Below, one piece after another: positions 9,868 to 18,410 of a DNA stretch of 64,000 nucleotides. Both the position numbers and the translations under genes were made by a program. A model generated the notes under the pieces. That model was given only the letters and a program-made list of their open reading frames with translations, was not told where the DNA came from and did not search any database. The first letter of the stretch is position 1, and the number at the start of each line of letters is the position of its first letter. Origin of the DNA: Pedobacter steynii (GTDB taxonomy: Bacteria > Bacteroidota > Bacteroidia > Sphingobacteriales > Sphingobacteriaceae); contig NZ_FNGY01000003.1 of the NCBI RefSeq assembly GCF_900103665.1, forward strand, positions 913,589 to 977,588. The letters are read 5' to 3'.

Positions 9868-10096
9868 GCTGGAATTCTTCCGGCTTCCAGCCCTACACCA
9901 TTTATTGCAACCTCCTTTTATCCAGTTCAGTAGCTAACTGAATAAAAGGCAGGTGTGGCATGATAATAGGCCTATTATCAGAGATAGATATCGTTTTTTT
10001 TAACGTTCAAATGCCTGGCAAGCCTGAGAACGTGTCTTTTATGATTTACAACGAATTGGTTTAACAATGTCGCGATATCTGTTTAAACAGATATCG
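9867..10096. repeat. Cluster of four inverted repeats, two of them perfect palindromes
   Basis: Four dyads lie in 230 bases. (1) GGCTGGAA 9867-9874 / TTCCAGCC 9885-9892. (2) CCTTTTATCCAGTT 9914-9927 / AACTGAATAAAAGG 9936-9949, 13 of 14 pairs, 8-base loop. (3) A perfect 20-bp palindrome 9961-9980 with half-site TGATAATAGG. (4) A perfect 24-bp palindrome 10073-10096 with half-site CGATATCTGTTT. A T8 run lies near 9993-10000. The first two could act as RNA hairpins ending the gpmI transcript, although neither has a proper U tract. The last two have no loop and look like protein-binding sites ahead of the gene at 10170. Confidence 0.75.
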
Positions 10097-10169
10097 GGAA
10101 ATATATTCCTCATTTAATGGATTCATATCAGCGGTATATATTAAAGTCATTGAAATAGATCTCAAAAAA
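9868..10169. other. 302-bp gap before the PAS/histidine-box gene
   Basis: No reading frame of note and no RNA gene recognised. The content is the inverted-repeat cluster described separately, plus a T-rich tract. No exact TAnnTTTG box precedes the gene at 10170, so its promoter is not located. Confidence 0.7.
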
Positions 10170-11399
10170 ATGGGAGGAGTGAAATTATACTGGAAAAAAT
10201 ATAGGAAAGCAATTGAACATGTTATTCCGGTGGAAAATCAGTTTACACTTTTCCGGATCAGCTCCTGGCGGGTCATGTTATTCAGGAATACAATTACGTA
10301 TTGTCTTCCTGTAAGCCTGGTTGGACTGGTTCTTTTTCTGATCCATGAATTCATGACAGGGAGGGTATTCTTCCCTGTATTTATGGTTATTGTCGTGATA
10401 TTGCTTATGGGTTTTGTAATAAATAGAAAAATTGAGCTGGATTACAGAATGGTCATTGTGGTCATCCTTCTGTATCTTATTGCCTTAATTTACCTGATTT
10501 TTGTAGGTTCTGATGGACCTGGAGCGCTTTATTTACTGATCATCACTTTTTTTACGGCGATGATTTTTCCACCAAAGGCAACCTATATTCCCCTGATCAT
10601 TAATACCTTGATCTGTATCGGAATTGGTCTGGTCATTAAATTTCATATTTTTCCCACCCCACTCTCGGATACCTATGACCTTACTTTATGGGTTGCGTAT
10701 TCAGTAAACCTGATCTTCGTCAGTTTTGTAAGCGTCCTTATGATCAGCAGCATCCTGAATGGATTTGAGAAGACGAGGATAAAGGAGGTGATGTTGTTAA
10801 AAAAACTGGACGCCTCCGAACGGTACTACCGGAATGTTTTCGATTCCAATCCAGTTCCTATGTACATTTTTGAACTAAATACCGGAAATTTCTTAAAGGT
10901 GAATGATGCCGCTGTTAAAAAGTACGGATATTCTAAAGAGGAGTTTCTATCGATGAACATCACGAAAATAAGGCCGACTTCAGAAATCAGCAAACTGATG
11001 GACATCTTCAGCACGATTAAGACCCGGACCTATTCCGGCATATTGACGCATATGAATAAAGAAGGACAGTCTTTTCCGGTAGAAATAGATACCAATATCG
11101 TCAGTTTAGATGGTGTTGATGCCAGATTAGTATTGGCAACAGATGTATCAAAACGTGTCAATTATGTACGTATGATTGAGAAACAAAATCAGGATTTCAA
11201 AGACATCGCCTGGATTCAAAGTCATAAAGTACGCGCCCCATTAACAAATATCATGAGCCTGACAGAAATGATGCTTCAGAATCCGCACGGAGATCATATC
11301 GATTTACTATACATGCTTAAAGAATCCACGACGCAATTAAATGAGACCATTGAGTCTATCGTTCATCAGGCGGAGGAAAATCAAATCCCGCCAGAATAA
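10170..11399 (+). CDS. Membrane PAS protein with histidine-kinase dimerisation box but no ATPase domain
   Basis: Protein of 409 residues. About 35-200 is a hydrophobic sensor region with roughly six membrane segments. A PAS domain follows (about 213-330: YRNVFDSNPVPMYIFELN, VNDAAVKKYGYSKEEFLSM). The C-terminus carries a histidine-box-like segment, QSHKVRAPLTNIMSLTEMML, with His352, and then ends after one more helix. No N, G1 or G2 boxes of a HATPase domain are present, and the downstream sequence does not continue the frame. Proteins ending in a SHxVRAPL box are known in Bacteroidota. Without an ATPase it cannot autophosphorylate alone; it may dimerise with a full kinase or act as a phosphotransfer intermediate. 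A single-domain response regulator follows after 66 bases. Confidence 0.85.
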   Translation: MGGVKLYWKKYRKAIEHVIPVENQFTLFRISSWRVMLFRNTITYCLPVSLVGLVLFLIHEFMTGRVFFPVFMVIVVILLMGFVINRKIELDYRMVIVVILLYLIALIYLIFVGSDGPGALYLLIITFFTAMIFPPKATYIPLIINTLICIGIGLVIKFHIFPTPLSDTYDLTLWVAYSVNLIFVSFVSVLMISSILNGFEKTRIKEVMLLKKLDASERYYRNVFDSNPVPMYIFELNTGNFLKVNDAAVKKYGYSKEEFLSMNITKIRPTSEISKLMDIFSTIKTRTYSGILTHMNKEGQSFPVEIDTNIVSLDGVDARLVLATDVSKRVNYVRMIEKQNQDFKDIAWIQSHKVRAPLTNIMSLTEMMLQNPHGDHIDLLYMLKESTTQLNETIESIVHQAEENQIPPE

Positions 11400-11465
11400 A
11401 CAGGGCTAAATAAAAAATTATTAAACAAAAAACACAAGGATTAACGAACCAATAAATATATTCCA

Positions 11466-11855
11466 ATGAAAAGATTTTATCTGATAGATGACGACTCTAT
11501 ATTCGTTTTTTTGACCAGAAAAACATTACAGGTTGCCAATCTAAGTACCGACCTCACCGTCTTTGAAGACGGGCAAAAAGCTTTACTAGACTTAGAACTG
11601 AGTGCAAATCAGCCTGGACTATTGCCTGACATTATATTTCTGGATCTCAACATGCCTGTATTGGATGGCTGGGGCTTTCTGGATAAGTACCAACAAATGG
11701 CACCTCTGATGAGTAAAAAGATCGCCATTTATATTGTGTCATCTTCCATCTCTCCTTCGGAACTGGAACGTTCGCAGGGCATTCCTGTGGTCACAGATTT
11801 TCTCACCAAGCCATTAAGCCGTTCAAAGTTTGTAGAAATCTTTGAAGAAGCATAA
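11466..11855 (+). CDS. Single-domain response regulator (REC only)
   Basis: CheY-like receiver of 129 residues with no output domain. The acidic triad is visible: Asp8-Asp9-Asp10 in LIDDDS, the phosphoacceptor Asp60 in IIFLDLNMPVLDGW, and Lys115 in DFLTKPLS. Ser at 92-94 (IVSSSI) fills the Thr/Ser switch position. Extended loops around 47-56 and 95-103 are typical of Rcp1-type receivers. Such proteins act by protein contact, and the natural partner is the PAS/histidine-box protein just upstream, although that protein has no ATPase of its own. A strong bidirectional terminator follows. Confidence 0.93.
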   Translation: MKRFYLIDDDSIFVFLTRKTLQVANLSTDLTVFEDGQKALLDLELSANQPGLLPDIIFLDLNMPVLDGWGFLDKYQQMAPLMSKKIAIYIVSSSISPSELERSQGIPVVTDFLTKPLSRSKFVEIFEEA

Positions 11856-11860
11856 ATAAA

Positions 11861-11902
11861 AAAAGGGTGTTGCTTTTGTCTGAACAAAAGCAACACCCTT
11901 TT
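11861..11902. terminator. Bidirectional terminator, 19-bp perfect stem
   Basis: Perfect 19-bp stem starting AAAAGGGTGTTGCTTTTGT, 4-base loop CTGA, with T runs on both strands. It separates the receiver gene from the convergent TPR gene. Confidence 0.93.
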
Positions 11903-11919
11903 CTGATGCCAGAATTTCT

Positions 11920-12546
11920 CTATTTTAAACTCGATATCTGCGCTTTGACATAATCGATTAAAGAAATGATGTCTTTACGTAAAGGTTGAACAACCAATAC
12001 CTTCTGAAAATCAGCAATTGAATTGTTGAATAAAGCGACTACAGCAGCCTTTTCAGTTGATTTCTTGATCTTATAAGATTTATAGATACCATAATCTTTA
12101 TAGGCCAGTGCTCTGTTCTGCAACAATTGGGTATCTTCTTCCCCGTTAATCTCGATTCCTTTAGTAAAATCTCTAATTGCAGAAAGATAGAAGCTCTCTC
12201 TGATTTGATTTAAAGATTCTTTAGGATCATTGGCTACATTTAACCTGGCCTTACCTCTATAGTAATAGGCAGAATTATCTGAGGGTTTCAAGGCAATTAA
12301 GCGGCTATAGGTTGCGATTGAATTTTCAAAATCACCACACTGGAAATAAGAATACCCTAACATTTTCAATACAATTGGATTGTTAGGATTTTTTGTATCT
12401 GCTTTTTCTAATTGTCCTACCGCACCTTTAAAATCGCGTTTCATCATGGCATCCATACCCAATTTATCATAACCGCTACTTTGTGCGATACTCAGCTGGG
12501 TAGAAAAGACAAATAATAATAAGATGACTTGCTTGGAATACTTCAT
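11920..12546 (-). CDS. Exported tetratricopeptide-repeat protein
   Basis: Protein of 208 residues with a signal peptide (KQVILLLFVFSTQLSIAQ) followed by TPR repeats. Two are clear: the repeat around AMMKRDFKGAVGQLEKADTK and the one ending YSRLIALKPSDNSAYYYRGK. A third region, IRDFTKGIEINGEEDTQLLQN, is consistent with another. No lipobox is present, so it is probably periplasmic. TPRs bind other proteins, but no partner can be named. It is monocistronic and convergent with the receiver gene. Upstream sequence holds TATATTTA, one base off the -7 consensus. Confidence 0.8.
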   Translation of the reverse strand: MKYSKQVILLLFVFSTQLSIAQSSGYDKLGMDAMMKRDFKGAVGQLEKADTKNPNNPIVLKMLGYSYFQCGDFENSIATYSRLIALKPSDNSAYYYRGKARLNVANDPKESLNQIRESFYLSAIRDFTKGIEINGEEDTQLLQNRALAYKDYGIYKSYKIKKSTEKAAVVALFNNSIADFQKVLVVQPLRKDIISLIDYVKAQISSLK

Positions 12547-12925
12547 TAAGTTTTATTTAAAAAAAATAAATATATTTAGATTTAGTTCAATACCCTAATA
12601 AAATCTACAAAACGTATTTATTAGGATTATTGGGATAAAGATATTTCTAGGCAACTATCATACCATTTACAAATATTCCTTTTAAACGCTAAATAATTGA
12701 AAATATGATGAGGGGAGAAATTATTGTTCTTTTTCCCAAAGAAACAGCAGACAATCAGACCTGTTTTTAAGCCCCGAAGGAAATAGCCCTGACTTTTTAA
12801 CAGGGAAAAGAAGGTATCAGTGTTTTGGCACAAGAGTTGAAAATATGGATAGTTCAATATAATTAATAATTTCGTAAACGACATGCTGTCAGATTGTCGT
12901 TTTTATTTTAGAAAGACTTACTTAA
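12547..12925. other. 379-bp gap upstream of lon, with an inverted repeat
   Basis: No credible gene. A perfect 9-bp inverted repeat, CCTAATAAA at 12594-12602 and TTTATTAGG at 12617-12625 with a 14-base spacer, lies near the TPR gene start. An 85-codon frame on the minus strand has no recognisable features. No exact -7 box is seen ahead of lon. Confidence 0.5.
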
Positions 12926-15397
12926 ATGAGTAAACAAGATCATTTTGATTTTAGCAATGCACTACCCATCATAAATGAAGATACAGAATTCTTTCCCTTG
13001 ATGTCTCAACAAGACGAAGATGAAATGAATAATGAAGAGACTCCTGAGATCCTAGCAATTCTTCCATTAAGGAATACCGTGCTATTTCCAGGAGTGGTCA
13101 TTCCGATTACTGTTGGCAGGGATAAATCCATAAAACTTATAAAAGAAGCATACAAAGGTGATAAAATCATTGGTGTTGTTTCTCAGCGCGATGTTTCTAT
13201 CGAGGACCCAACGTTTGAGCAATTGAATAGCGTAGGTACCGTGGCACACATCATTAAGATGCTGCAGATGCCCGATGGAAACACTACCGTGATCATTCAG
13301 GGAAAACAGCGTTTCCGTTTAATTGAAGAAGTTCAGTCTGAACCTTATATTAAAGTGACCATCAGCAAATTTGAGGAAGGCAAACATAAGGCAGACAAAG
13401 AATTTAAAGCAATGGTGGCCTCGATCAAGGAGATGTCTTCTCAGATCATCCAGTTATCGCCGAATATTCCAAGTGAAGCGGGAATTGCACTAAAAAACAT
13501 TGAAAGCACTTCTTTCCTGATCAATTTCATCTCTTCAAATATGAATGCGGATGTTTCTGATAAGCAAAAGATGCTGGAAATGACCAATCAGCGCGAGCGC
13601 GCAATGATGGTCATGGAGCTGTTAACCTTAGAGCTTCAAATGCTGGAGTTAAAGAACCAGATTCAATCTAAAGTTCGTACTGATCTGGATAAACAACAAA
13701 GGGATTATTTTTTGAATCAACAATTGAAAACCATTCAGGAAGAACTGGGTGGCAATTCATCTGATCTGGAATATGAAGCTTTACAGATTCGTGCCAAGAA
13801 GAAAAAGTGGTCCGATCCGGTAAAAGAACATTTCAACAAAGAACTGGATAAGCTGGGAAGAATGAATCCTGCTGCGCCGGATTACTCGGTACAGATCAAT
13901 TATCTGGAGCTTTTGTTAGACCTTCCATGGAATGATTTCACTAAAGACAATTTTGACCTGAAACGTGCACAACGCGTATTAGATAAGGATCATTTTGGCT
14001 TAGAAAAAGTGAAACAACGTATTATAGAATACCTGGCTGTGCTAAAGCTGAAACGGGATATGAAGGCCCCTATCATTTGTCTGGTAGGCCCTCCGGGAGT
14101 TGGTAAGACTTCATTGGGGAAATCTATCGCGAAAGCATTAAACCGTAAATATGTACGGATGGCATTAGGAGGTATCAGAGATGAAGCTGAAATCCGCGGC
14201 CATAGAAAAACATATATTGGTGCAATGCCAGGCCGTATTATTCAGTCTATCAAAAAGGCTGGAGCAGCGAACCCTGTATTTGTACTGGATGAGATTGACA
14301 AAGTAGGTTCTGACTTTAGAGGGGACCCTTCCTCTGCTTTATTGGAAGTTTTAGACCCTGAGCAAAACAGTGCCTTTAATGACCATTATGTAGAAGCAGA
14401 TTATGATCTTTCCAATGTACTTTTTATTGCGACTGCAAATTCATTAAGCAGCATCCAGCCGGCATTATTGGACCGTATGGAGATCATTGAAGTGAACGGT
14501 TATACCATAGAGGAGAAAATTGAGATCGCAAAAAAATACCTGTTGCCTAAGCAAAAGGAACAACATGGGATCAAAACAAAAGACATCAATCTGAAAAGCG
14601 CTTTAATTGAGAAAGTGATTGAAGATTATACCAGAGAATCCGGAGTTCGGGGTCTGGAAAAAAAGATAGGATCACTGGTTCGTGGTGTGGCGACTAAGAT
14701 TGCCATGGAAGAAAGTTATGAACCTAACCTGACTCTAGAGGATGTGGAACGCATTTTAGGTGCGCCGATTTACGACAAAGACCTTTACGAAGGAAATGAA
14801 GTTGCCGGTGTAGTTACGGGACTTGCCTGGACACAGGTAGGTGGTGATATTCTGTTCATTGAAGCCAGCTTAAGTCCTGGTAAAGGAAAGTTAACCCTGA
14901 CAGGAAACCTGGGGGAGGTGATGAAAGAGTCGGCAGTGATAGCGCTGGCTTATTTACGCGCCCATGCAGACTTGTTTAACATCGATTATGCCTTGTTTGA
15001 CAATTGGGATATCCATGTGCACGTTCCTGCGGGAGCAACACCTAAAGATGGACCATCTGCGGGGATTACGATGCTAACGGCATTGACTTCCGCTTTTACC
15101 CAGCGTAAAGTAAAATCAAACCTGGCGATGACGGGTGAGATCACGCTAAGGGGGAAAGTACTGCCTGTAGGAGGCATTAAGGAGAAAATTCTGGCGGCAA
15201 AACGTGCCAATATTAAAGACATCATTTTATGTAAATCCAATAGAAAGGATATCCTGGAAATCAAGGAAAGTTATATCAAAGATTTAAACTTCCATTATGT
15301 TTCTGAGATGAAGGAAGTGATTGAGCTGGCCTTAACAAAGGAGAAAGTGAAAAATGCACAGGACCTTAGTGTAAAAATTAAGCCGATTGCAAACTAA
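12926..15397 (+). CDS. lon: ATP-dependent protease Lon
   Basis: Cytosolic AAA+ serine protease that degrades misfolded and regulatory proteins. The 823 residues have an N-terminal substrate-binding LON domain (about 40-240), a helical linker with [20 protein letters not shown], an AAA+ module with Walker A GPPGVGKT at about 388-395 and Walker [12 protein letters not shown], and a C-terminal protease domain. The catalytic dyad is Ser711 in DGPSAGIT and Lys752 in GGIKEK. The extra acidic N-terminus ([18 protein letters not shown]) is common in Bacteroidota Lon. No heat-shock operator of the CIRCE type is seen upstream. Confidence 0.98.
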   Translation: MSKQDHFDFSNALPIINEDTEFFPLMSQQDEDEMNNEETPEILAILPLRNTVLFPGVVIPITVGRDKSIKLIKEAYKGDKIIGVVSQRDVSIEDPTFEQLNSVGTVAHIIKMLQMPDGNTTVIIQGKQRFRLIEEVQSEPYIKVTISKFEEGKHKADKEFKAMVASIKEMSSQIIQLSPNIPSEAGIALKNIESTSFLINFISSNMNADVSDKQKMLEMTNQRERAMMVMELLTLELQMLELKNQIQSKVRTDLDKQQRDYFLNQQLKTIQEELGGNSSDLEYEALQIRAKKKKWSDPVKEHFNKELDKLGRMNPAAPDYSVQINYLELLLDLPWNDFTKDNFDLKRAQRVLDKDHFGLEKVKQRIIEYLAVLKLKRDMKAPIICLVGPPGVGKTSLGKSIAKALNRKYVRMALGGIRDEAEIRGHRKTYIGAMPGRIIQSIKKAGAANPVFVLDEIDKVGSDFRGDPSSALLEVLDPEQNSAFNDHYVEADYDLSNVLFIATANSLSSIQPALLDRMEIIEVNGYTIEEKIEIAKKYLLPKQKEQHGIKTKDINLKSALIEKVIEDYTRESGVRGLEKKIGSLVRGVATKIAMEESYEPNLTLEDVERILGAPIYDKDLYEGNEVAGVVTGLAWTQVGGDILFIEASLSPGKGKLTLTGNLGEVMKESAVIALAYLRAHADLFNIDYALFDNWDIHVHVPAGATPKDGPSAGITMLTALTSAFTQRKVKSNLAMTGEITLRGKVLPVGGIKEKILAAKRANIKDIILCKSNRKDILEIKESYIKDLNFHYVSEMKEVIELALTKEKVKNAQDLSVKIKPIAN

Positions 15398-15436
15398 GTT
15401 GTTTTTTCTTAATATTGCGCCACCAAACAAACAAAA

Positions 15437-15946
15437 ATGAGAAAATTAACATTAGTTTTTAGTCTGCTGTTAGCAGTGCTAAGTGTACAGTCCCTTTTCG
15501 CACAGCAGAGCACCACAACTGCACCTGTTACTGCAAGGGCACAGAACATCTTCATTGAACTTGGCGGTCAGGGTTTAACTTTTACTGCGAACTATGACTC
15601 CCGTTTTTTCAATAAGAGAGATGGTTTAGGCGGTAGAGCCGGTATTGGTTACTTCTCTGTTGACGGAGACAAAGTGACTACTGTTCCGCTTTCCTTAAAC
15701 TACCTGCTTGGAAAAGGGAACAAATTCTTCGAACTGGGACTTGGTGCAACGTATATTTCGACCAGCGGTGATGCTGAGGTACTTTTCAACAAGAATGAAA
15801 GTAATGTGGTTGGAACAATGAGTTTCTTTTACCGGGTTCAACCGGAAGATAGTGGCTTCTCCTTCCGTGCAGGTTTAAGTCCTGTGTTCAGCAAAGATTT
15901 CTTTTTACCTTATTACGGTGGTCTGAGTCTTGGTTATACTTTTTAA
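15437..15946 (+). CDS. Small outer-membrane beta-barrel protein, hypothetical
   Basis: Protein of 169 residues with a signal peptide (LTLVFSLLLAVLSVQSLFAQ) and a mature part of alternating hydrophobic strands ending in an aromatic residue (YYGGLSLGYTF), as outer-membrane barrels do. The strands GLGGRAGIGYFSV, FFELGLGATYIS and FSFRAGLSPVFS suggest about eight strands. I do not recognise a specific family. It starts 39 bases after lon and ends at a terminator, so it may share the lon transcript. Confidence 0.75.
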   Translation: MRKLTLVFSLLLAVLSVQSLFAQQSTTTAPVTARAQNIFIELGGQGLTFTANYDSRFFNKRDGLGGRAGIGYFSVDGDKVTTVPLSLNYLLGKGNKFFELGLGATYISTSGDAEVLFNKNESNVVGTMSFFYRVQPEDSGFSFRAGLSPVFSKDFFLPYYGGLSLGYTF

Positions 15947-15966
15947 GAATAAAAAATACGATATTC

Positions 15967-15998
15967 AACTCCGGCAAATCTGCCGGAGTTTTTTTTTA
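15967..15998 (+). terminator. Rho-independent terminator after the barrel gene
   Basis: Perfect 10-bp stem AACTCCGGCA / TGCCGGAGTT with loop AATC, running into nine or more T. Confidence 0.93.
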
Positions 15999-16009
15999 GA
16001 AAAATAATA

Positions 16010-16972
16010 ATGAAAGCATTAAATAAAGTACTTCTCCCCTTCTCTCTGATCTATCTGCTTGCTGTAAATTCAGCCGACGCACAAACCTTCAAAAATGAAT
16101 TTGGCTTTAGCAGCGATAACGATTCCTATTTACTTCAGGGCTCGGATAGATATTACACCAATGGCTTGTTTATTAACTTTCGTCATGCTTTAGATCAGCA
16201 AAAGCTCAGCGAAAAGCTGGAAAAGAAAACTTATGAAATTGCTGTTGGTCAAAAAATGTACAATCCTTACTCAGGTTCGGCACCAGACCCGGCAAAGCAA
16301 GACCGCCCTTTTGCAGGGTATCTGTACGCTGAAGGAGCCATGAACTGGTTTTATAAGAATGAAAGTATTTTAAAAGCCGGTGTGCAAATTGGTGTAACTG
16401 GTCCGGCATCCCTTGCCGAAAAGGGACAGGAAGTCCTGCACAATACTGTTGGCTTCTATAAACTTGAAGGCTGGGACTATCAGATTAAAGAAGAAATGCA
16501 AGTTAATCTTTCCGCAAAATACACACGGTTATTACACCGCTTTGACAGCAAGGCCGCAGATTTCTCCTTTGAAGGTTATGCAAATGTAGGAACAACCTTT
16601 AGTGGTGCTGGTGCAGGCATCTTATTCAGGGCTGGCCGAATTAACCAGCTTTTTAATGCTGCTTATACCAATTCGATGATCGGAAACAATTCAAAGACGA
16701 AAGGATTGGTGAATAGCGAACTGTTCTTCTATGCCAAACCGCAGCTTAACTTTGTCGCTTATGATGCGACGATACAAGGGAGTATGTTTAATGATAAAAG
16801 TCCGGTAACCTTTGGAGCAAAACCAGTGGTTTTTGCACAGCAGCTAGGATTTAATTACAGCAGTCAGCGTTTTACCTTTGATTTTGGCATGTTGTTTAAA
16901 ACCAAAGAAGTAAAGAGCAGTGCCAAAGCGCACCAATATGGCACGATCAGTATGTTTTACCGGTTTAATTAA
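16010..16972 (+). CDS. Lipid A deacylase LpxR family protein
   Basis: Outer-membrane barrel of 320 residues in the LpxR (DUF2219) family, whose studied members remove the 3'-acyloxyacyl chain from lipid A. After a signal peptide ending ADAQ, the hallmark N-terminal block appears as FSSDNDSYLLQGSDRYYTNG, followed by PDPAKQDRPFAGYLYAEG, the DRP(F/Y)AG motif of the family. The C-terminus is aromatic (TISMFYRFN), as expected for barrel assembly. Substrate specificity in Bacteroidota members is not established, so lipid A modification is an inference from the family. It lies just after a terminator and is probably transcribed alone. Confidence 0.87.
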   Translation: MKALNKVLLPFSLIYLLAVNSADAQTFKNEFGFSSDNDSYLLQGSDRYYTNGLFINFRHALDQQKLSEKLEKKTYEIAVGQKMYNPYSGSAPDPAKQDRPFAGYLYAEGAMNWFYKNESILKAGVQIGVTGPASLAEKGQEVLHNTVGFYKLEGWDYQIKEEMQVNLSAKYTRLLHRFDSKAADFSFEGYANVGTTFSGAGAGILFRAGRINQLFNAAYTNSMIGNNSKTKGLVNSELFFYAKPQLNFVAYDATIQGSMFNDKSPVTFGAKPVVFAQQLGFNYSSQRFTFDFGMLFKTKEVKSSAKAHQYGTISMFYRFN

Positions 16973-16984
16973 CCGCTATATTGT

Positions 16985-17395
16985 TTAATCAAGAGAAGGA
17001 CGCTTACGGAATTCCTTTTTTGCGGATACGGATTGTTTATCTGCCAATCTTTTTCTAATTACCGATTTAGGGGTTTTCGTAGGCTTTCTTTTTTTCTGAA
17101 TGTGCAGTGCTGATTTGAGCAGGGCGATCAATTTAAGGATCGTGCGTTCTTTATTCATCAGCTGGCTTCTATCTTCCTGCGACACGATATGCAGGTTTCC
17201 TTCCTGATCCAGGCGATGGGCAAGCCGCTCATGCAAAAGCTCACGCTCTTCTTCCGTAAAAATCCCGGCAGAATCAATATGGAGGATCAGCTCTACTTTA
17301 CTGGAAACCTTATTTACATTTTGTCCGCCTTTTCCACCACTACGGGATGTTTTAAAGGTCACTACTTTAACGATATCTTCTTTAACAGGTAACAT
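16985..17395 (-). CDS. arfB: Alternative ribosome-rescue peptidyl-tRNA hydrolase ArfB
   Basis: Codon-independent release factor that frees ribosomes stalled on broken mRNAs. The protein of 136 residues has the catalytic GGQ (residues 23-25) in SRSGGKGGQNVNKVSSKVEL and a Lys/Arg-rich C-terminal tail (KKRKPTKTPKSVIRKR) of the kind that enters the empty mRNA channel. It lacks the codon-recognition domain of RF1 and RF2. The longest frame would start at a TTG at 17428, but those bases form the -33 TTTG of its own promoter, so the ATG at 17395 is chosen. It is divergent from cmk. Confidence 0.92.
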   Translation of the reverse strand: MLPVKEDIVKVVTFKTSRSGGKGGQNVNKVSSKVELILHIDSAGIFTEEERELLHERLAHRLDQEGNLHIVSQEDRSQLMNKERTILKLIALLKSALHIQKKRKPTKTPKSVIRKRLADKQSVSAKKEFRKRPSLD

Positions 17396-17400
17396 AGCTG

Positions 17401-17429
17401 CAAAAGTAATAAAGAAAACCGGTGACAAA
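17401..17429 (-). promoter_or_regulatory. arfB promoter TTTG-N17-TACTTTTG, leaderless
   Basis: On the minus strand TTTG (17429-17426) is followed after 17 bases by TACTTTTG (17408-17401), matching both Bacteroidota promoter elements. Only five bases separate the box from the ATG at 17395, so the mRNA should be leaderless or nearly so. Confidence 0.65.
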
Positions 17430-17462
17430 TAAAAAATGATTTAAAACAATTCCCTAAAATAT

Positions 17463-17470
17463 TACCTTTG
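17463..17470 (+). promoter_or_regulatory. cmk -7 box TACCTTTG, leaderless
   Basis: Exact TAnnTTTG match, followed after six bases by the cmk ATG at 17477. The TTG that would open a longer frame is part of this box. No clear -33 element. Confidence 0.6.
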
Positions 17471-17476
17471 CACTAT

Positions 17477-18157
17477 ATGAGAAAAAACCTGGTTGTAGCT
17501 ATAGATGGCTATTCATCTTGTGGAAAGAGTACATTGGCGAAAGCATTAGCAAAAAAACTAGGTTTCATTTATATAGACAGCGGTGCGATGTACCGTGCAG
17601 TAACGCTTTATTTCATTCGCAATCATGTAGACATGACGGATACTGAAGCGGTCAAAGATGCCCTTCAGCATATTGAACTGAATTTCCATTCCAGGGATTA
17701 TCAGTCGCACATCACTTTAAACGGAGAAGAAGTTTCAGATGAAATCAGGCAAATGCCGGTTTCTGAAAATGTAAGTGAAGTTGCTGCAAACAAATTTGTC
17801 CGCAAAGACATGGTGAAGCAGCAACAACGCATGGGAAAATCAAAAAACATCGTCATGGACGGCCGTGATATCGGCACCACCGTATTCCCGGATGCGCAGA
17901 TTAAATTCTTCATGACAGCAGATCCAAAGATTCGTGCAGAACGTCGTTTCAAAGAATTGCAAAGTAAAGGAGATCTGACAACCACTATGGAAGATGTCTT
18001 TGACAACATTGCACACCGTGACTATTTAGATACGACCCGTGCAGAGAGTCCGCTAACCCGAGCAGAAGATGCCGTAATTTTAGATAATACGGAAATTACA
18101 GAGCAGGAACAACTTGATTTTGCGATTGAACAAGTGAAGCTCCATTTCCCGGAATAA
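17477..18157 (+). CDS. cmk: Cytidylate kinase
   Basis: Transfers a phosphate from ATP to CMP or dCMP in the cytosol. Length 226 residues, as in bacterial CMP kinases. The P-loop GYSSCGKST is at 11-19, the CMP-binding block IDSGAMYRAVTLYF follows, and the MDGRDIGTTVFPDAQIKFF motif and the lid ARAERRFKEL-type segment (KIRAERRFKELQ) are present. The inserted domain between the NMP-binding region and the DGRDIGT block is the usual one. The start is the ATG at 17477 because the longer frame begins at a TTG inside the -7 box. Confidence 0.96.
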   Translation: MRKNLVVAIDGYSSCGKSTLAKALAKKLGFIYIDSGAMYRAVTLYFIRNHVDMTDTEAVKDALQHIELNFHSRDYQSHITLNGEEVSDEIRQMPVSENVSEVAANKFVRKDMVKQQQRMGKSKNIVMDGRDIGTTVFPDAQIKFFMTADPKIRAERRFKELQSKGDLTTTMEDVFDNIAHRDYLDTTRAESPLTRAEDAVILDNTEITEQEQLDFAIEQVKLHFPE

Positions 18158-18373
18158 GTAGATTTCCCCTTCTCCTTTTTCTATCTCCCCTCTCCTCAAA
18201 GGATGCTTTTCTTAAACATCCCGTTTTGATGTATTCAGTAAATTTTACCATTCCTGGTATTTATTTTTTCTTAAACAACCCTCTTATCATTGTTTTTCTG
18301 TCAATATTCAGTTACAAAAGGACAGATTACCTAAACATTACAATTCGATGTTTTAAGTAAAAAATACGTTTAA

Positions 18374-18381
18374 TACTTTTG
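18374..18381 (+). promoter_or_regulatory. -7 box TACTTTTG of the efflux operon
   Basis: Exact TAnnTTTG match 29 bases ahead of the TetR start. A TTTT at 18351-18354 lies 19 bases upstream in the -33 position. The last base of the box is the first base of the operator-like dyad. Confidence 0.6.
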
Positions 18382-18400
18382 TTTAACAATTTTGTCAAAC
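18381..18400. promoter_or_regulatory. Probable TetR operator, GTTTAACAA-TT-TTGTCAAAC
   Basis: Two 9-base arms related by dyad symmetry with one mismatch and a 2-base centre. The dyad covers the predicted transcription start between the -7 box and the TetR start codon, the usual place for a self-repressing TetR-family operator. Confidence 0.6.
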
Positions 18401-18410
18401 TAAAAAGTAT

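Noticed and set aside
12627..12884. 85-codon minus-strand frame upstream of lon
   Set aside because: No signal, domain, conserved motif or promoter; composition is that of random AT-rich DNA. Treated as chance.
17396..17428. 11-residue N-terminal extension of arfB from TTG
   Set aside because: The TTG is the -33 TTTG of the promoter; the ATG at 17395 fits ArfB length.
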